Source of the DNA: an uncultured Christensenella sp.
GTDB lineage: Bacteria > Bacillota > Clostridia > Christensenellales > UBA3700
Length of the DNA: 64,000 nt
Direction of reading: 5' to 3'
NCBI GenBank assembly: GCA_910584635.1
Contig: CAJUBA010000005.1
Coordinates: forward strand, 28,136 to 92,135
This document shows, piece by piece, positions 26,050 through 34,481 of this stretch. Below the pieces are notes generated by a model, which worked only from the letters and a program-made list of their open reading frames with translations, was not told the DNA's origin and made no database searches. Within the stretch, counting starts at the first letter, position 1. Each line of letters opens with the position of its first letter. Position numbers and translations under genes: made by a program.

Positions 26050-27192
26050 TTATCTTTTGACTATTGCCATGGAAGCGCCGTTTTTTCGGCATATTGCCGA
26101 ATAGAGGCTGTCCGCGGAAAGTATAAGACTGTCTTTGGGAAGGGCGGAAGATTTGACCGCAATGTCGCAATCTATAAGAGAAAGCAGGTCTTTTGAATTT
26201 TCTTCAACCGCTAAAATATTGACGTAATCTATTTTCTCTTCGCGTAATTTTTCGGCGGAGTATTTATTGTCTAGCAAAATGTTGGCGACGGTTCTTGACA
26301 AATAAGAATCGGTATATCTTTTCGAACGGATATTTTGATAGAATTCATCTTTGTTTTTCGATAAAATTGCGCAGTTTTTCATACGGTTTTCTATCCCTTC
26401 TTTGACTGCGTGGATAGATTTCAAATCGCGCGTAGCAACGACGTATTTTATCAAAGAAAACATCCTTTCTCCGTATTGAGAAAATTCTTCTTTATCAACG
26501 GAGAGAAGATAATCGCGCACTTGCGCGGGGACGCTTTTTTCAATATGCGCAAAATCGTTTTTTTCAAACATATCTCGTACCGCGCTTGCGGAAGAGTATA
26601 TCGGAGAATAGTCTTTGTCCGAGTAGTTTGCGCCCTGACGTTTGACGTTGACGGCGGCAACGTCGCTTGAGGTCTTTTCTATCGCTTTGAGATATTCTAT
26701 CGCTAAAATATTGTTGGGAGAGGAGAGTATCTTCGCGTAATCCGCAGAAGATTCTTTTAACGCGAGAGAAAAACTTTTCGCGTATCCGAAGCCCTGTTTC
26801 AAATAGGTATTCAAAGTTTTGGCGAATTCTTCGTTTTCTTTGAAGGACGCTACTTTTTTGAGCGATTCCAAATCTTCGCTTTCGCTTCCGAAAGAAAGAA
26901 TTTTTTCGCCTTTGATGGTGTTCGCTATTTTAATGGCGCCGAGCGCGAAATATTCCGCGCTTGTCAATACGTACTGCGGGGGAAGTTCTAATACCAAATC
27001 GGCTCCGTACTTTATCGCCCATTTCGCGCGCTCGTATTTGTCTGCGATTGCAAGTTCTCCGCGTTGCGTAAAATTGCCGCTCATTATACAAATAATTTTA
27101 TCGCAACCCGTTTTTTCGCGCGTTTGCGCAAGATGGTATGCGTGTCCGTTTTGGAAGGGATTGTATTCGCAGATTACGACGGCGATTTTCAT
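26050..27192 (-). CDS. tmcAL: tRNA(Met) cytidine acetate ligase TmcAL
   Basis: A 380-residue enzyme that uses ATP and acetate to acetylate the wobble cytidine of elongator tRNA-Met. The nucleotidyltransferase signature EYNPFQNGHAYHL lies at residues 9-21, followed by MSGNFTQRGELAI and KYGADLVLELP. Its use of free acetate fits with the pta-ackA pair transcribed divergently next door, but this link is only positional. GAGG lies eight bases before the ATG. ylbJ follows 43 bases downstream on the same strand. Confidence 0.93.
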   Translation of the reverse strand: MKIAVVICEYNPFQNGHAYHLAQTREKTGCDKIICIMSGNFTQRGELAIADKYERAKWAIKYGADLVLELPPQYVLTSAEYFALGAIKIANTIKGEKILSFGSESEDLESLKKVASFKENEEFAKTLNTYLKQGFGYAKSFSLALKESSADYAKILSSPNNILAIEYLKAIEKTSSDVAAVNVKRQGANYSDKDYSPIYSSASAVRDMFEKNDFAHIEKSVPAQVRDYLLSVDKEEFSQYGERMFSLIKYVVATRDLKSIHAVKEGIENRMKNCAILSKNKDEFYQNIRSKRYTDSYLSRTVANILLDNKYSAEKLREEKIDYVNILAVEENSKDLLSLIDCDIAVKSSALPKDSLILSADSLYSAICRKNGASMAIVKR

Positions 27193-27299
27193 TATTTGAC
27201 CTCAAAACTCTTTACAATTATTTTTCATAAGAGTATACTTTAACTATCATTATTATATACGACACGCATTAAAAAATAAAGTGTTTCGGAGGAAATGAA

Positions 27300-28295
27300 A
27301 TGAGCAAAATAATCGACAGCATTATTGAAAAAGCCAAGAGATTGCAAAAGACGGTAGTTTTGGCGGAAGGAGAGGAGCCGCGTACGGTTGAAGCCGCTCA
27401 AACTATTGTAAGAAATAAAATCGCGAAAGTTGTGCTTTTGGGCGACGAGGAAAAGTTGAAGACAATGTATCCTTACGCCGATTTCAGCGGGATAAAAATA
27501 ATCAATCCGTTGACAGCGGATATTGAAGATTATGCGAATACGCTTTACGAACTCAGAAAGGCGAAAGGTATGAGCGAGGAAGACGCTCGCAAGGAGATTA
27601 GAAAATATCTTAACTTCGGCGCTATGATGATAAAAAAAGGCGACGCGGACGGTATGGTTGCCGGAGCGATAAATTCCACGGGCAACGTTTTGAGAGCGGG
27701 ACTTACCATAGTCAAAACAAAACCGGGTATTAAAACTGTTTCGAGTTGTTTCCTTATGGCGTGCGAAAACACCGCTTACGACGCGCAGGACATAATGGTA
27801 TTCGGAGATTGCGCGGTAAATATCAATCCTACGGCGGAGCAACTTTCGGATATCGCGATTTCTTCCACGGCTACCGCAATCAATCTTGCGGGTATAAGCG
27901 AGCCAAAGGTCGCTATGCTTTCTTTCTCGACAAAGGGAAGCGCAAAGCACGAGTTTGTAGATAAAGTCGTCGAAGCGACAAGACTGGTAAGAGAGAAGGC
28001 TCCGGAGATAGACGTTGACGGCGAGTTGCAGGTTGACGCGGCTATTATACCTTCCGTCGGCAGATTAAAAGCGCCGGGAAGCGACGTTGCGGGCAAAGCC
28101 AACGTACTTATTTTCCCTGATTTGCAATCGGGCAATATCGGATACAAACTTACGCAAAGATTCAGCGGCGCGATTGCTATCGGACCGATTTGTCAAGGCT
28201 TTGCAAAGCCTATCAACGACCTTTCAAGAGGTTGTACGAGCGACGATATCGTAGCGGTAGTTGCTATTACCGCGGTTCAGGCAAGTCAGAATTAA
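27300..28295 (+). CDS. pta: Phosphate acetyltransferase
   Basis: A 331-residue enzyme converting acetyl-CoA and phosphate to acetyl phosphate, the first step of the acetate fermentation branch. Sequence matches the short Pta form without the N-terminal P-loop region: LAEGEEPRTVEAAQ near residue 22, GMVAGAINSTGNVLRAGL and LQVDAAIIPSVGRLKAPGS. GGAGG lies nine bases before the ATG. It forms an operon with ackA, 22 bases downstream. Confidence 0.96.
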   Translation: MSKIIDSIIEKAKRLQKTVVLAEGEEPRTVEAAQTIVRNKIAKVVLLGDEEKLKTMYPYADFSGIKIINPLTADIEDYANTLYELRKAKGMSEEDARKEIRKYLNFGAMMIKKGDADGMVAGAINSTGNVLRAGLTIVKTKPGIKTVSSCFLMACENTAYDAQDIMVFGDCAVNINPTAEQLSDIAISSTATAINLAGISEPKVAMLSFSTKGSAKHEFVDKVVEATRLVREKAPEIDVDGELQVDAAIIPSVGRLKAPGSDVAGKANVLIFPDLQSGNIGYKLTQRFSGAIAIGPICQGFAKPINDLSRGCTSDDIVAVVAITAVQASQN

Positions 28296-28317
28296 GTATT
28301 TATATAAGGAGATTATT

Positions 28318-29520
28318 ATGAAAATATTGGTTGTAAACGCAGGGAGTTCCTCTCTAAAATATCAACTTATAGAGATGGACAACGAAGAAGTTATATGTAA
28401 AGGCACGGTTGAGTGCATAGGTATCGAGGGTTCGAAAATCACTCATAAGGAGAACGGCAAAGAGCATGAAATCGTAAGACCGCTTGCCAATCATACCGAC
28501 GCTTTCAATCTTGTTATGCAATGCTTGACCGACGCTAAGTACGGCAGTATTTCTTCTCCGAAAGAGATAAGCGCGATCGGACACAGAGTAGTTCACTCTG
28601 GCGAAGAATTCGACCGTTCGACTTATGTAGACGCGCAAGCGTTGAAGAAATTGGAGAGCGTGGCTCATCTCGCTCCGTTGCACAACCCCGCAAGTCTTGC
28701 TTGTCTTAAATCGTGTATGTCCCTTGTGGACTGTCCCAACGTGGTAGTTTTCGACACCGCTTTCCACAGCACAATGCCGGATATGGCAAAGTTGTACGGA
28801 ATTCCTTATGAAGATTACAAGGCTTCCAAAATCAGAAAATACGGTTTCCACGGCACCTCTCATAAATTCGTATCTCAAGAAGCGATAAAGTATCTTAACG
28901 CAAACGGTTTTGCAAGCGACAAGATAATTACTTGTCATCTCGGAAACGGTTCTTCCATTACCGCGGTTAAAGGCGGAAAGTGCGTTGACACTTCTATGGG
29001 TATGACTCCGCTCGAAGGACTTATAATGGGTACCAGAAGCGGTAACATAGATCCTGCGGCGGTGGAAATGCTCGCTAAATTCAAAAATATGTCTTTGGAA
29101 GAGATAACTATTTATCTCAACAAAAAGAGCGGATTTTTGGGAGTAAGCGGAGTAAGTTCCGACTTCCGTAAACTCTGCGAAGCAATAAACGCGGGAAACG
29201 AGAGAGCAAAACTCGCTTACGATATGTTCAATTATCAAATCCGCAAATTTATAGGCAGTTACACCGTCGCTATGGGCGGACTCGACTGTATCGTATTTAC
29301 CGGCGGAATAGGCGAAAACGGTTCTTTGATAAGAAAGACTGTAACGGAAAATTTGCAATTCTTGGGCGTAAACGTAGACGCTGAAATCAATGAAAACGCT
29401 CCCAGGGGAACGATTGTCGATATAAGCGCGAAAGATTCCAAGGTAAGGACGCTTGTTATTCCTACAAATGAGGAACTTGTTATTGCAAGAGATACCGAAG
29501 AAGTGGTAAAATCGCTTTAA
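28318..29520 (+). CDS. ackA: Acetate kinase
   Basis: A 400-residue enzyme that converts acetyl phosphate and ADP to acetate and ATP. The N-terminal VNAGSSSLKY, the HRVVHSGEEF region, DTAFH, KYGFHGTSH, GNGSSITAV and GLIMGTRSGNIDP motifs are all present. The ATG at 28318 with AAGGAG upstream is used; the frame stays open into the end of pta but without a proper start. With pta it provides substrate-level ATP synthesis in a fermenting cell. Confidence 0.97.
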   Translation: MKILVVNAGSSSLKYQLIEMDNEEVICKGTVECIGIEGSKITHKENGKEHEIVRPLANHTDAFNLVMQCLTDAKYGSISSPKEISAIGHRVVHSGEEFDRSTYVDAQALKKLESVAHLAPLHNPASLACLKSCMSLVDCPNVVVFDTAFHSTMPDMAKLYGIPYEDYKASKIRKYGFHGTSHKFVSQEAIKYLNANGFASDKIITCHLGNGSSITAVKGGKCVDTSMGMTPLEGLIMGTRSGNIDPAAVEMLAKFKNMSLEEITIYLNKKSGFLGVSGVSSDFRKLCEAINAGNERAKLAYDMFNYQIRKFIGSYTVAMGGLDCIVFTGGIGENGSLIRKTVTENLQFLGVNVDAEINENAPRGTIVDISAKDSKVRTLVIPTNEELVIARDTEEVVKSL

Positions 29521-29564
29521 TATCCGTAATATGATATAAAAATACAAAACCTTTCGAATTTTGT

Positions 29565-29593
29565 TTGACAAAGGTAAAAAAATCATCTATAAT
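29565..29593 (+). promoter_or_regulatory. Promoter of rpmF
   Basis: Perfect TTGACA and TATAAT separated by 17 bases, about 45 bases before the rpmF start. It uncouples rpmF from ackA. Confidence 0.9.
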
Positions 29594-29638
29594 GCAATAG
29601 CAATTAAATTTATAAGTATAAAATGGAGGTGTTAGGCA

Positions 29639-29815
29639 ATGGCAGTACCAAAAGCGAAAACATCAAAACAAAGAAAACATACTCGTTCGGCAAACTGGAA
29701 GTTGACTGCGCCGAATCTTTCCGAATGTCCTCAATGTCATGAGTTGAAGATGAACCACAAGGCTTGTCCCAACTGCGGATATTATGACGGAAAACTCGTT
29801 GTAGAGAAGAAGTAA
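29639..29815 (+). CDS. rpmF: 50S ribosomal protein L32
   Basis: A 58-residue protein, MAVPKAKTSKQRKHTRSAN onward, with family length. Cys30, Cys33, Cys43 and Cys46 (CPQC and CPNC) form a zinc ribbon, so this is the zinc-containing form of L32. The site GGAGGTGTTAGGCA precedes the ATG. The usual neighbour upstream, the YceD/DUF177 gene, is absent here; plsX follows after a repeat-filled gap. Confidence 0.97.
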   Translation: MAVPKAKTSKQRKHTRSANWKLTAPNLSECPQCHELKMNHKACPNCGYYDGKLVVEKK

Positions 29816-29875
29816 TTCTAATAGTCTAGGAAATTCGTAAATTAAGTTGCGAAGATTCCGTTAAAACAGTAAAAA

Positions 29876-29912
29876 GAAAGCCCTAATTATTAAAAATAGG
29901 GGCTTTTTTGTT
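29876..29912 (+). terminator. Terminator after rpmF
   Basis: AAAGCCCTA pairs with TAGGGGCTTT (one bulge) around an A/T loop, followed by TTTTTTGTTTTTT. Confidence 0.85.
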
Positions 29913-29916
29913 TTTT

Positions 29917-30237
29917 CGACCAAGCGTAAAATTTTCATTTCATTACAATTTTAGTCGGACTTATTTATACGGATAATTATTAAACTAGATTCTTCGACTA
30001 CGCATACGCTTCGCTCAGAATGACGGATGAATAAGTGTTACTCTGTACTATCAATGTAACATGTAGAAAGTGAAAGTTTGTTTTCTCACCCGTCATATTG
30101 AGCGGAGTGAAACGAAGTCGAAATATCTAAGTCTAATGCCGTAGGCTATCAGTGTAAAAAGAGTCCGACTAAAATCGTAACGTAGTGTAGATTTTACGTT
30201 TGGTCGGAAAAGCGGTAGCGTAGTCGAAATATCTAAG
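29917..30237. repeat. Composite intergenic repeat, locus 1 (B'-A-core-A'-B)
   Basis: This gap between rpmF and plsX holds nested inverted repeats. Outer arms B: 29917-29959 and 30164-30208, each bounded by CGACCAAGCGT or GTCCGACTAAAATC forms. Inner arms A: 29984-30026 (CTAGATTCTTCGACTACGC to CAGAATGACGG) and 30089-30130 (the inverted relative ending CGAAGTCGAAATATCTAA). A further half A lies at 30211-30237. The same modules recur at 33.7-34.1 kb and 35.3-35.6 kb, and B alone at 60.9 kb. No ORF is carried. It looks like a miniature, non-autonomous element. Confidence 0.8.
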
Positions 30238-30377
30238 TTGAATAAAATATCAATATCAATATCAATATAAATAAACCTCCTACGATTTAGCCTATTCGGA
30301 AAGACTTGCGTTTTTCTTTTAATTATATTATTATATATACAGTATAATATAGATATAATTTCTAATGAGGGTAGATA

Positions 30378-31394
30378 ATGAAAATAATTCTGGATTGTTT
30401 TGGGGGAGATAATTGTCCGGGTAGCGCTATTGACGGAGCGTTGTTGGCTATTGCGGAAGATAAAACTTTGAATGTTACGCTATGCGGCGATGAAAAAACA
30501 ATAGCCGATTATTTGATAGGAAAGACTTACGATAATAGCAGATTAAGTATTTTGAACGCTTCCGATATTATTACAAACGACGATACTCCTACTTTGGCTA
30601 TCCGTAGAAAAAAAGACGCGTCTATGACGGTGGGATTAAAGACTCTTGCGCAGGAAGATTATGACGGTTTCGTATCTTCGGGAAATACAGGAGCGTTGCT
30701 TGTCGGCGCAAGTCTTATCGTAAAACGCATTGACGGAGTGCAGAGATGTTCATTATCGCCTGTGCTTCCCACAATGATTGACGGAAAAGGAACGATACTC
30801 GTAGATAGCGGAGCCAATGTTGACTGTTCGCCCGAAATGCTAAGAGATTTTGCTTTGATGGGCAGCGCTTATATGAAAAGCGTTTGCGGAATAGAAAACC
30901 CGAAGGTAGGATTGTTGAACAACGGTACCGAAGAGGAAAAAGGCAATTCGTTGACAAAACTTGCTTATCAGATGTTGAAAGAAACCGACATAAATTTTGT
31001 AGGAAATATTGAGTCTAGAGAAATGTTCACGGGAGACGTCGATGTAATAGTAGCCGACGGATTTGCCGGTAATATTGCGCTTAAATCGGCAGAGGGCATG
31101 GGTAAGGTAATTTTCAAAATGCTAAAAAAATATATAACCGAAGGCGGATTGAGAGCCAAGTTGGGTTATCTTCTTCTAAAACCTTCTTTGAAAAAACTCA
31201 AAGGCATTATGTCAAGCGACGCGGTAGGCGGCGGAGTTTTTCTCGGCGCTAACAAAATTGTAGTTAAAGCGCACGGCGCAAGCAACGCGGTCGCGTTCAA
31301 AAACGCAATATTGAGAGCGGGCGAAATGGCGCAAGCAGGATTGATAGAAAAAATAAAAACCGCTTTGGCAAAAAACGCAGAAGATAATGTTTGA
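30378..31394 (+). CDS. plsX: Phosphate acyltransferase PlsX
   Basis: A 338-residue peripheral membrane enzyme that makes acyl-phosphate from acyl-ACP, the first committed step to phosphatidic acid with PlsY. The start MKIILDCFGGDNCP varies the usual MDAMGGD opening; SGNTGALLVGA, LVDSGANVDCSPEML and GFAGNIALKSAEGM are family motifs. GAGGG lies before the ATG. Its last 8 bases overlap the rnc start, so the two are translationally coupled. Confidence 0.94.
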   Translation: MKIILDCFGGDNCPGSAIDGALLAIAEDKTLNVTLCGDEKTIADYLIGKTYDNSRLSILNASDIITNDDTPTLAIRRKKDASMTVGLKTLAQEDYDGFVSSGNTGALLVGASLIVKRIDGVQRCSLSPVLPTMIDGKGTILVDSGANVDCSPEMLRDFALMGSAYMKSVCGIENPKVGLLNNGTEEEKGNSLTKLAYQMLKETDINFVGNIESREMFTGDVDVIVADGFAGNIALKSAEGMGKVIFKMLKKYITEGGLRAKLGYLLLKPSLKKLKGIMSSDAVGGGVFLGANKIVVKAHGASNAVAFKNAILRAGEMAQAGLIEKIKTALAKNAEDNV

Positions 31395-32031
31395 TTTACA
31401 ACAACTTGAAAAATTACTCGGTTATGAGTTTAATAATAAAGATTTGTTGAAGACTGCTGTTACGCATTCTTCCTATTCGCACATTCACGGCGGAAAAAAC
31501 TATCAGAGATTGGAATTTTTAGGCGACAGTATTGTAGATTTTTTGGTTGCGGAGGAACTGGGAAGGAGATTTGCCGACGCTGACGAAGGTAGATTGACGA
31601 AAATGCGCGTCGCAGTCGTTTCGGCGCCTCCTCTTGCGAAGATAGTAGAGGAAAAAGGTTTCGATAAGTTTTTATACATTGGGGCGGTCAACGTCGGAGA
31701 AAAAATACGTTCGGATGTATTTGAATCCATAAGCGCGGCGATTTATCTTGACGGCGGTATTGACAGCGCAAGACAATTTGTCGTAAACTCTCTTGAACCG
31801 CTGATTGCCAAAGCCGATGAAAATTGTAAAAACGATTACAAAACCGCGCTTTACGAAAAGTTTTGCGGTAAGATTATTATTTTCAAAGAAGTAGCGAAAA
31901 CAGGTAAAGAACATTGTCCCGTATTTGAAGTAGAACTTTATATTGACGGACAACTCGTAGCGACAGGACGCGGAGAAACTAAAAAATCCGCGCAGCAAGC
32001 GTGCGCAAAGATAGCGTTGAGCGGAAATTAA
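31387..32031 (+). CDS. rnc: Ribonuclease III
   Basis: A 214-residue double-stranded-RNA endonuclease used in rRNA processing. The signature RLEFLGDSIVDFLVAEEL lies near residues 40-57, the second acidic cluster is DVFESISAAIYLDGG, and a double-stranded RNA-binding domain occupies the C-terminal 65 residues, ending with GETKKSAQQACAKIAL. Slightly shorter than the usual 225-240. It overlaps plsX by 8 bases. Confidence 0.95.
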   Translation: MFDLQQLEKLLGYEFNNKDLLKTAVTHSSYSHIHGGKNYQRLEFLGDSIVDFLVAEELGRRFADADEGRLTKMRVAVVSAPPLAKIVEEKGFDKFLYIGAVNVGEKIRSDVFESISAAIYLDGGIDSARQFVVNSLEPLIAKADENCKNDYKTALYEKFCGKIIIFKEVAKTGKEHCPVFEVELYIDGQLVATGRGETKKSAQQACAKIALSGN

Positions 32032-32136
32032 ATTTCGTTTTAGTCGTATATATAAATATTTTTTCTAAATTAGTTTATCAAAATCAAAATTAGTAGCGAT
32101 TAAATATTTAATTCCAATCAAGTAATAGTCAAAAGT

Positions 32137-32228
32137 TTTCTATTTTAATTAAAATCTAACAAAATTCCAAAAAAAGTGTACTTTTCCTGACTAAGTATTT
32201 TACTTTGAAATTGCTCAAAAATCGGGCG
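32137..32228 (+). repeat. Left half of an element also found at 62.2 kb
   Basis: About 90 bases, starting TATTTTAATTAAAATCTAAC, passing AAAGTGTACTTTTCCTGAC (32172-32191) and ending CTCAAAAATCGGGC, align with 62173-62265 with few mismatches. At 62.2 kb the homologous piece is the left half of an inverted-repeat element; the right arm is missing here and the following gene begins in its place. Confidence 0.75.
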
Positions 32229-32237
32229 AAGAAAGTA

Positions 32238-33581
32238 ATGGAGAAGAAGTACAATACTTTCTATGCGACAGCGTTCTTGGGAATAAGCGTAACCAACTGG
32301 ACGGTAATAGCATGTGTGCTGATGGGAAGCGCAGTATTGTCTTTAATCTTTATGGTAATCTCGCAGAAGAGGAGAAACAAAGCGGAAGAGGAGTTGGAAG
32401 ACGCGAAGGAAGAGTATGCAAAGCATAGAGAAGAAATGATGTTTATGCGTATGAACGGCAACGGTAATATGCAAGGACAGAACTACGGATACAGCGCGCA
32501 ACCTGCAGTGGGAATAGAAGATATGCGTTGCATGATAAACGACGCGGTATCTGCAATGTTGCCGAACGTACAGCAGTACTTACCGCAACAAGCGTCTAAT
32601 AATGACGAACTAGTCCAAAGACTGATAGAGCAGAACGAACAGAATGAGAAGAGAAACGACGAAAGAATAGAGAGATTCTTACAGAAATTGTCCGAGCAGA
32701 AGGTAGCGGAAAAAGAAGTTGCGGCGACAGTGGTAAATAATGACGAAGCGGTAGAAAGATTGAATAAATCTGTAGAAGAATTAAGAAGCGTAGTAGAGAA
32801 GATAGTAGAAACGTCAAAGCAGACAGTAAAAGAAGAATGCGTAGAAAGAAGAGAAAAAGATAGAAATTCGGATAAGATAGAAGCGTTGATAAAGACGAAC
32901 GAGAGGTTGATGGAGAAGATAATAGAACTGTCGTCAAGTAAAGGAAACGATAAGCCGATAATAGTACAGCAACCTGCGCCTCAAATAGTGGAGAAGATAG
33001 TAGAAAAACCTGTTGAGAAAGTAGTTGAAAAAGAAGTACGCGTTGAGGTTCCTGTCGAGAAGATAGTGGAGAAAGAAGTAGTCAAAGAAGTTAAGGTAGA
33101 AGTCCCTATCGAAGTGGAAAAGGTAGTAGAGAAGATAGTCGAAATACCTGCCGAAAAACCTGCTCCCAAAGCAAAGACAACCGCTCCTAGATTGACACTT
33201 GACGAGGCGTACGCAAAACTCTCCGCTAAACAGAAGAAGTTCTTCGATACGTTGAAAGAATACGCAATGAGTAAGGATAAGTGTAAAGAGAAGAAATCTA
33301 CGTACTATATCTTACTGGGACAGTCATCTGTAAATCCGTTGGTAAAATTGACGATAAAGAAAGACTGTACGGTAGCGTTATTCAAGATGGAAGACGAGTA
33401 TATGAAGGACATCAGGAGGAACGCGGGAAGCGAAGGAATGAAAGTAAAGGTAAAGGAAACGGAGTTGATAGTAGGAGACAGTCAAGCGTTGGCAACAGCG
33501 AAAGAGATGGTGGACCTGCGCGAAGACCAAATTGAACGTTACAACGAATATATCAAAGAGCAACGCTCTTTGAAACGCTAG
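32238..33581 (+). CDS. Membrane-anchored coiled-coil protein
   Basis: About 447 residues. A transmembrane segment near residues 11-40 (NWTVIACVLMGSAVLSLIF) is followed by a basic stop-transfer stretch, a long charged helical region, and a Val-Glu-Lys repeat at about 240-300 (VEKIVEKPVEKVVEKEV and variants). A folded, Lys-rich C-terminal domain of about 120 residues (KFFDTLKEYAMSKDKCKEKKSTYY) ends the protein. Family unknown. The ATG at 32238 or a TTG at 32205 could be the start; the ribosome-binding site is poor in both cases. It looks like the cytoplasmic tail of a larger surface protein standing alone, an inference. Confidence 0.7.
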   Translation: MEKKYNTFYATAFLGISVTNWTVIACVLMGSAVLSLIFMVISQKRRNKAEEELEDAKEEYAKHREEMMFMRMNGNGNMQGQNYGYSAQPAVGIEDMRCMINDAVSAMLPNVQQYLPQQASNNDELVQRLIEQNEQNEKRNDERIERFLQKLSEQKVAEKEVAATVVNNDEAVERLNKSVEELRSVVEKIVETSKQTVKEECVERREKDRNSDKIEALIKTNERLMEKIIELSSSKGNDKPIIVQQPAPQIVEKIVEKPVEKVVEKEVRVEVPVEKIVEKEVVKEVKVEVPIEVEKVVEKIVEIPAEKPAPKAKTTAPRLTLDEAYAKLSAKQKKFFDTLKEYAMSKDKCKEKKSTYYILLGQSSVNPLVKLTIKKDCTVALFKMEDEYMKDIRRNAGSEGMKVKVKETELIVGDSQALATAKEMVDLREDQIERYNEYIKEQRSLKR

Positions 33582-33585
33582 TCCG

Positions 33586-33716
33586 TTAGACGGCGTATAA
33601 CAGGACACTTTTCGCTTGAACGGGGGATAGACATCGTTTGCCACATACGATAAGTATGCTATGGCTACTCGTCTACCCCCGTTAAAACAAAAATTGCCCA
33701 ATTCTCCGCCGTCTAA
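33586..33716. other. Large nested inverted repeat (possible structured RNA)
   Basis: Outer arms TTAGACGGCG (33586-33595) and CGCCGTCTAA (33707-33716); inner arms AACGGGGGATAGAC (33619-33632) and GTCTACCCCCGTT (33671-33683). A 21-base hairpin TCAAAGAGC/GCTCTTTGA lies at 33553-33573 inside the end of the preceding gene. There is no T run typical of a terminator. No ORF. It could fold as a long two-stage stem in RNA or a cruciform in DNA. Confidence 0.6.
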
Positions 33717-33747
33717 TTGAAGCGTTTAGTAATAGGATAAATATTAA

Positions 33748-34126
33748 ACTAGATTCTTCGACTACGCTCAGAATGACGGATGAATAAGCCTTTCTCTGTA
33801 CTTTCAAAAACGCTAAACTACATTGTCAATATACGTTACAATAACTACTCAATATCATAAAAGAATTAACAAATATTGTTTCTTCTCCCGTCATATTGAG
33901 CGGAGCGAAGCGAAGTCGAAATATCTAGTTCAATGCCGAAGGCTATCCGTATAACTAAGTCCGACTAAAATCATAGCAAAGCGTAGATTTTACGTTTGGT
34001 CGGGTAAGGTACGACCGAAATCGTAATGCAATGAAGATTTCGCGTTTGGTCGGAAAAAGCAAAGTCTGACTAAAATCGAAACGGAGTGTAGATTTTACGT
34101 TTGGTCGGAATGCGTTTGGTCGAAAA
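33748..34126. repeat. Composite intergenic repeat, locus 2
   Basis: Inner arms A at 33748-33779 and 33887-33928 are inverted relative to each other. They are followed by the linker AATGCCGAAGGCTATC, also seen at locus 1 as AATGCCGTAGGCTATC. Then come three tandem B copies at 33960-34003, 34012-34053 and 34065-34109, each running from a CGAC-type start through AGATTT to GTTTGGTCGG, and a fragment TGCGTTTGGTCGAAAA at 34111. The tandem B copies suggest local amplification. Non-coding. Confidence 0.8.
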
Positions 34127-34146
34127 AGTAAGATTAAACTAAGCAA

Positions 34147-34180
34147 TGAAAAAGCGCCGTAATTACATTACGGCGCTTTA
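34147..34180 (-). terminator. Terminator of the rplU-prp-rpmA operon
   Basis: A 13-bp perfect stem, AAAGCGCCGTAAT with ATTACGGCGCTTT, three-base loop; on the minus strand it runs into TTCATTG after CTTTTT. Confidence 0.9.
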
Positions 34181-34198
34181 AGTTATTTCGAAATTTTA

Positions 34199-34480
34199 TT
34201 ACGCTTCTTTTGCGTATACGCTTACTTGTTTCTTATCTTTGCCCTTGCGTTCGAATCTAACAACGCCGTCGATAAGAGCGTAGAGAGTATCGTCTTTACC
34301 TATTCCGACATTGTTGCCGACATGGAATTTGGTACCTCTTTGTCTTACGAGTATGTTGCCTGCCAATACGAATTGACCGTCGGATCTTTTCGGTCCAAGT
34401 CTTTTGGATTCGGAGTCTCTACCGTTTCTTGAACTTCCGACACCTTTTTTATGAGCAAATAATTGAATATTCATAAACAT
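34199..34480 (-). CDS. rpmA: 50S ribosomal protein L27
   Basis: A 93-residue (or 91 from the second Met) ribosomal protein. After MNIQLFAHKKGVGSSRNGRD follow SKRLGPKRSDGQFVLAGNILVRQRGT, standard for L27. The N-terminal MNIQLF precedes AHKKG and is the extension removed by Prp in Firmicutes. GGAGG lies nine bases before the first ATG. It is the last gene of the L21-Prp-L27 operon. Confidence 0.96.
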   Translation of the reverse strand: MFMNIQLFAHKKGVGSSRNGRDSESKRLGPKRSDGQFVLAGNILVRQRGTKFHVGNNVGIGKDDTLYALIDGVVRFERKGKDKKQVSVYAKEA

Positions 34481-34481
34481 A

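Noticed and set aside
28354..29586. 410-codon minus-strand open frame opposite ackA
   Set aside because: Antisense shadow caused by codon bias; the plus-strand frame is an intact acetate kinase.
33960..34126. CRISPR array
   Set aside because: The tandem units are directly adjacent palindromes of about 45 bases with no unique spacers and no cas genes.
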